From assembly GCA_020698575.1 (NCBI GenBank), contig CM036243.1:37276988-37340987 (forward strand): a stretch of DNA of 64,000 nt, given 5' to 3'. The stretch comes from Bostrychus sinensis. Lineage: Eukaryota > Chordata > Actinopteri > Gobiiformes > Eleotridae. Position numbers and translations under genes: made by a program. This document shows, one piece after another, positions 1 through 64,000 of this stretch. The notes beneath the pieces are model-generated. The model made no database searches, was not told the DNA's origin, and was given only the letters and a program-made list of their open reading frames with translations. Every line of letters begins with the position of its first letter. Position 1 is the first letter of the stretch.

Positions 1-975
1 ACGTAACTTTAACACAATCTTCCTCCAAGCAAAGTTAAGCTTTTCCTTTGCTTTAGCAGGCTTTCAGAGGCATTTCCACAAAATGGTTTGAATATTGGTT
101 GCCCAAAAACTTGCTATGGTTATGTTGCAGCTTAAATGGTCCAGTTGATCTGATATTAGTGATGGGAGTAGAGAGAGAGATGAGGTCCAGCAGACGAGTG
201 GAAGTTAAGGGCGGGTGCAAAAGGGAGAGTTTTACAAAAGTTTACAAACACAAGTCCACAGTGTTATCTACATTTATGAGGAGTAAAACCAGCAGAAAAG
301 ACAAGGGAATGGCCTGTTCTCATCCAAAAGCAGGAAAAACAAATGTTTAAAACTCAAAAAGTATATAATCTGACTTTTACTCCACAAAGACATGGTGACA
401 GGAAACACTAAGTTAAGCAAAATTTTTTTACAATATGTCAGAATTAGCAGTGATTTAGTAGAACCCATAGCTGGAAAGGGCACAACAGTAAAACAAAGCA
501 AAAAAGTCAATTTCCAAGTTCAGACAAGATAGAAAGACTCTTAGCAGGCCATGATTTTAAAGTTCATGGTTTGGTGAGAGAATTTAACTTGGAATGAGAA
601 CAGGCTTTGCCATACACAAACTAATGTAGATAAAGGAATGGAGGTGAGAGAAATCTGCTCCAAAAACGGACACATCCAAGTTCGGTCGTAAGTTGCAACA
701 GTATCTAAAGCACTTAAAAATATCCTGGTAGATTAAACATAGCATTAAATGTACATAAAACAGCAGGAACTATTGCTAATTGTCAACTGCAAAAAGCCAT
801 AAAAAAATCTTGAAAAGTTAATATAATTGATCTGGTAATTGTCCTAAAATTCTGCTTATGAAAAATTGTGGAGCTGACTTACCTGACTGAGCAAGTAAAG
901 GACATTTCAGAGAGTGTATGCATTTTTGTATCACAATAGTTTGAATTGGGTAAGTTTGTTAACCCTGGAGTTTAC
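1..975 (-). other. cacna1a intron, incomplete (3' end outside window)
   Basis: AT-rich intron sequence with no gene or clear repeat. One short site stands out: at 877-885 the transcript strand reads TCAG|GTAAGT, an acceptor joined directly to a strong donor, as in recursive splice sites. No exon follows from it. Confidence 0.6.
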
Positions 976-61186
<60,211 letters not shown>

Positions 61187-61427
61187 CTGGAGGAGGGACG
61201 ACGCACGGACAACGACATGGACGGTGGACGGACAAATAAAGAAAGAAAGTAAATGGATGAGATTTGACATGGGGTCACTCTGAAATACTACTGAACTGCT
61301 AAAGATGTGTTTGTGGGTGAGTGAAAAATGTTGTTGTAGTGGGATTTTCACTCGTTTCTACATAAAAGTTTGTAAGGATCGACAAAATCACAACTGCAGT
61401 TCTTTGCTTGTGTTTAGGCACCACCAG

Positions 61428-61922
61428 CAGGGGCGCAACATCAGGCAGTGCAGCCAGTACAACTGCACTGGGGCCCAGGAGGTTTAGGGGCCCATGAGAG
61501 CTGTTGTAGGCTATATTTCCTGTCACATCTGTGTTTGAAATATTCATAATAAAAAAGAACACATAACTCTATTACAGAAAGTTTTTACCATAAATTTAAA
61601 TAGAATTCATGAACTTATTACAAATATATACATGTTTATAGTCTGTATATACTGTGTCTAAAAAAAGATTATTTAAAACAAAAAGGTTAAAAAAAGCTGT
61701 AAAATTGTAGGAATTTTCTTTGAGTAAAACTATTCTCCACCTGTTTTTGCAATAAACTGCAAAAAAAACAGCAAAAAAAAAACAAAACAAAACAGCTGGA
61801 AAGCTATGATATTAATTTTTTATAGATTAGATGTCTAATGCATAAGCTTAAAGTACTTCAAATCTTTAGTCCCCAATCCTAAAACTTGCACAGGGGCCCC
61901 TCATTAGCAAGTTACGCCACTG
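61428..61922. mobile_element. hAT MITE with CAGGGGCGCAAC ends
   Basis: CAGGGGCGCAACATC at left and AAGTTACGCCACTG at right, flanked by ACCACCAG and ACCACGAA (6/8 match to an 8-bp duplication). The left arm contains CAGTGCAGCCAGTACAACTG. A partial relative is at 40145-40215. Confidence 0.72.
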
Positions 61923-62756
61923 ACCACGAAGGCTTGACATTAATTTTCTGCCCACTGGCCACCGTGACCAGAAGTTACGAGCCAGTTCAGGTTTTCACTG
62001 GCCACAGTCTAGTTAGTCGAAATGTTGATGTGTTTATTGTATTGGATTGTATTGTAGTTGGCTTTAAAATAAGCAAAAAGTAAAGTTTAGTTTTACAATC
62101 TTTTACAACTTAAATATATAGGTAAATGTTATCGTTTTGCATGTTTTGTTTCTTTTCATTTAAGCTGACTTTTTCCTAATCATGATCAATTTTCTATATA
62201 TTTAATAATGGAAACAAAGAAATGCGTTGTTGGAAAAAGTATAGACAAAATCCAACTGACCAGAGTGGCTAGCGGAAGTCAATGTGTTACCAGCCAAAAT
62301 GGAAATCTACCCGCATTTGTCCGGTCAGCTAGTGTTTCCTAAGGTTAGGAGACCAAACAAGAATCAGTGCGAAACGACTAAGTACAAAGTGCTAACAAGG
62401 ATTACTAACTTTTTCTACATTGGTGCTTGCCCAGCTTGTGGTTCAGTACTATCCACGTACTGAAAGTTACTCACAGCTATGGACTTTGCTACGTTGCTGG
62501 ATAATGTATTTCTTCTAAATTCAAAAAACATCATCTCTATATTTTTCTCTTTATTTCTTATGTGTTGTTTTGCCAAAATATTGTTTCAAATCTCATGTGA
62601 GCTGCCAATAAAGGGACTTACAGGCAAATGTCCATCTGCTTACAACCTCTACTCCTGTGCTAATGCTAAACTTAACTATAAGATTGTATTAAACCCACTG
62701 CGCAGTCTTTTATTCAAGTCTGTTAATCTAGGGATGCCTTTTTTTTTTTTTACAAT

Positions 62757-63873
62757 AGGGGTGTCCAAACCTTTTTCATTGAGGTCTTCAGGGATCTCCA
62801 TTAGGGCTGCACAATATATCGCAAAATTATCGCAATATCAGCAAACGCAATATCCGTATCGCAAGAATCTAAATATATCGCAATATCGCTGTAGAATCAT
62901 TTTCCACCAGAGCCTTAAAAGAACATGTGTTGTGACTGAATAAAAAGTTTTAGTGGTAATTTAATTAATTTAGTCACAGCTTAGCCTTGTTTTATTCCTG
63001 GTTTAGTCTGTGTTAAGTTTTGATTTGGTCGCTGTTTTGACTTGTAAATACAGGAACTTACATTTTTATGAAATGTAGTGAATTTAACTTACTATGTTCC
63101 AAAAGTAGGCTCTATTTTCAAATATTGCAATAATATCGTTATCGCAATTTTCAACATAGTTATCGAGTATCGCATGTCGTGCAGCCCTAGTGTCCACAGT
63201 AGATTCACACAGGTTCTTTAGTGTGGGATGCCCTTCAACAACAACCAAAATTGTTTTTCTTACTTGATGCCAGGTTGATCTCACACAAAAGTACTAAGTT
63301 ATGGAGCTAATGATGTCTAAAAAGAACAGCGGCAACGGCTTAAAGTTGGATTGTGGAGTCACTTTTCACCCTATCTGCCACTCAGTCACATGAAACTTTT
63401 TGCTTTTTGGCAATCAGGGCCAAAAGGCTGCGTTCATAGAATCATAAAGAGCCTATAGTTTCAACTGAGCTGCTAAAAAATCTAAATGCAGATGTGTTGG
63501 TGTGGTTTATGGCTAATATTTCTGCAGTTACTGGCTCACAGTCTTGTTTTTCAGTAGTTATATCTTCAGTATAGCATCAAAAAGTGGTGATATTTTTCAA
63601 ACACACAGGCGTGATTGCTGTCAGTGATCTATGCATCAAGCCACAGGATTATTATGGTGTTTTTGTAGACTCCTAACAAAAAATGATCAGGTTCAATATT
63701 TGTTTTTGGATATTTATTTTGAAAACTGTGTCTCACCTGTGCATTTATACAGGCCCCTGCCCTCCATCTGAGGTTCTGACATTATCAAATTTTAAGAAAA
63801 TGAAGCCTGAGGGCCAATAAAAAATGGTCTGCAGGTCACATTTGGCCCTTAAGTCATAGTTTGGACACCCCTG
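62757..63873. mobile_element. hAT element (AGGGGTGTCCAAAC) with a hAT MITE nested inside
   Basis: AGGGGTGTCCAAACCTTTTT at left and AGTTTGGACACCCCTG at right are the common fish hAT ends. Nested at 62802-63189 is copy 3 of the TAGGGCTGCAC family (TAGGGCTGCACAATATAT ... GTCGTGCAGCCCTA), flanked by ATCTCCAT and GTGTCCAC (5/8). Confidence 0.75.
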
Positions 63874-64000
63874 GTCTACACATAGTTGGGTCTTTTTGAC
63901 GATAAACCACAGGACACATTTTTGTTTTTACATTTTCTACTGTTCTCTACAAAATAAAAAATAATGTGCACAAGTCAAAATATTACTGGAGTGTCCCTTT

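Larger units (their letters stand above)
61187..64000 (-). other. cacna1a intron upstream of exon 21, incomplete
   Basis: Holds a hAT MITE (61428-61922) and a nested hAT pair (62757-63873). 61923-62756 is AT-rich with a decayed GGCCACAGTC repeat and no gene; an open frame at 62479-62943 runs across a transposon end and is spurious. The next upstream exon is beyond 64000. Confidence 0.65.

Noticed and set aside
62479..62943. 154-codon plus-strand frame
   Set aside because: It crosses a T run and two transposon ends; no domain is visible.

Overview
The window is a piece of a vertebrate genome, almost certainly a teleost fish. It holds one gene on the minus strand: the 3' half of a neuronal P/Q-type voltage-gated calcium channel alpha-1 subunit (Cav2.1, cacna1a). 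I assembled 23 exons by reading frame, phase and GT-AG splice sites. Together they encode about 871 codons, from the end of the domain II-III linker, through all of repeats III and IV, the EF-hand, pre-IQ and IQ regions, and into the proximal C-terminal tail. The 5' half of the gene lies beyond position 64000, and the rest of the C-terminal tail and the 3' UTR lie before position 1. I cannot tell which fish cacna1a paralogue this is.

Exons occupy about 4 percent of the window. Exons read from high to low coordinates. Repeat III is encoded between 61186 and 41321, the III-IV linker and repeat IV between 37918 and 21496, two alternative EF-hand exons lie at 19390-19486 and 17266-17362, the pre-IQ/IQ segment lies at 11764-6972, and the proximal tail at 1858-976. 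All phases join. Both visible pore glutamates (repeats III and IV) and both S4 helices with their basic residues are intact, so nothing suggests a pseudogene.

The introns are packed with young and decayed DNA transposons and tandem arrays. Recognisable families are several hAT-type MITEs (8-bp target duplications), Tc1-like, pogo-like and PIF/Harbinger-like elements with relic transposase pieces, a long-inverted-repeat element carrying a spliceable first exon, tRNA-derived SINEs and LINE-like tails. Nesting is common, up to two levels, and inverted-repeat elements often hold internal minisatellites. The abundant TTTAGTCCTGG-type arrays lie between hAT-like termini.

The most unusual feature is a 43/40-bp tandem array at 41514-42120. 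Its unit straddles the intron-exon boundary of the exon encoding IIIS6, so about twelve full copies of the same 3' splice site lie directly upstream of the true one. Other points worth attention are the EFa/EFb exon pair, a NAGNAG acceptor at the IQ exon, a tandem array of tRNA-like A boxes, and a nearly identical 666-bp duplication between two introns. I see no second host gene, no structural RNA gene and no prokaryotic or CRISPR feature.
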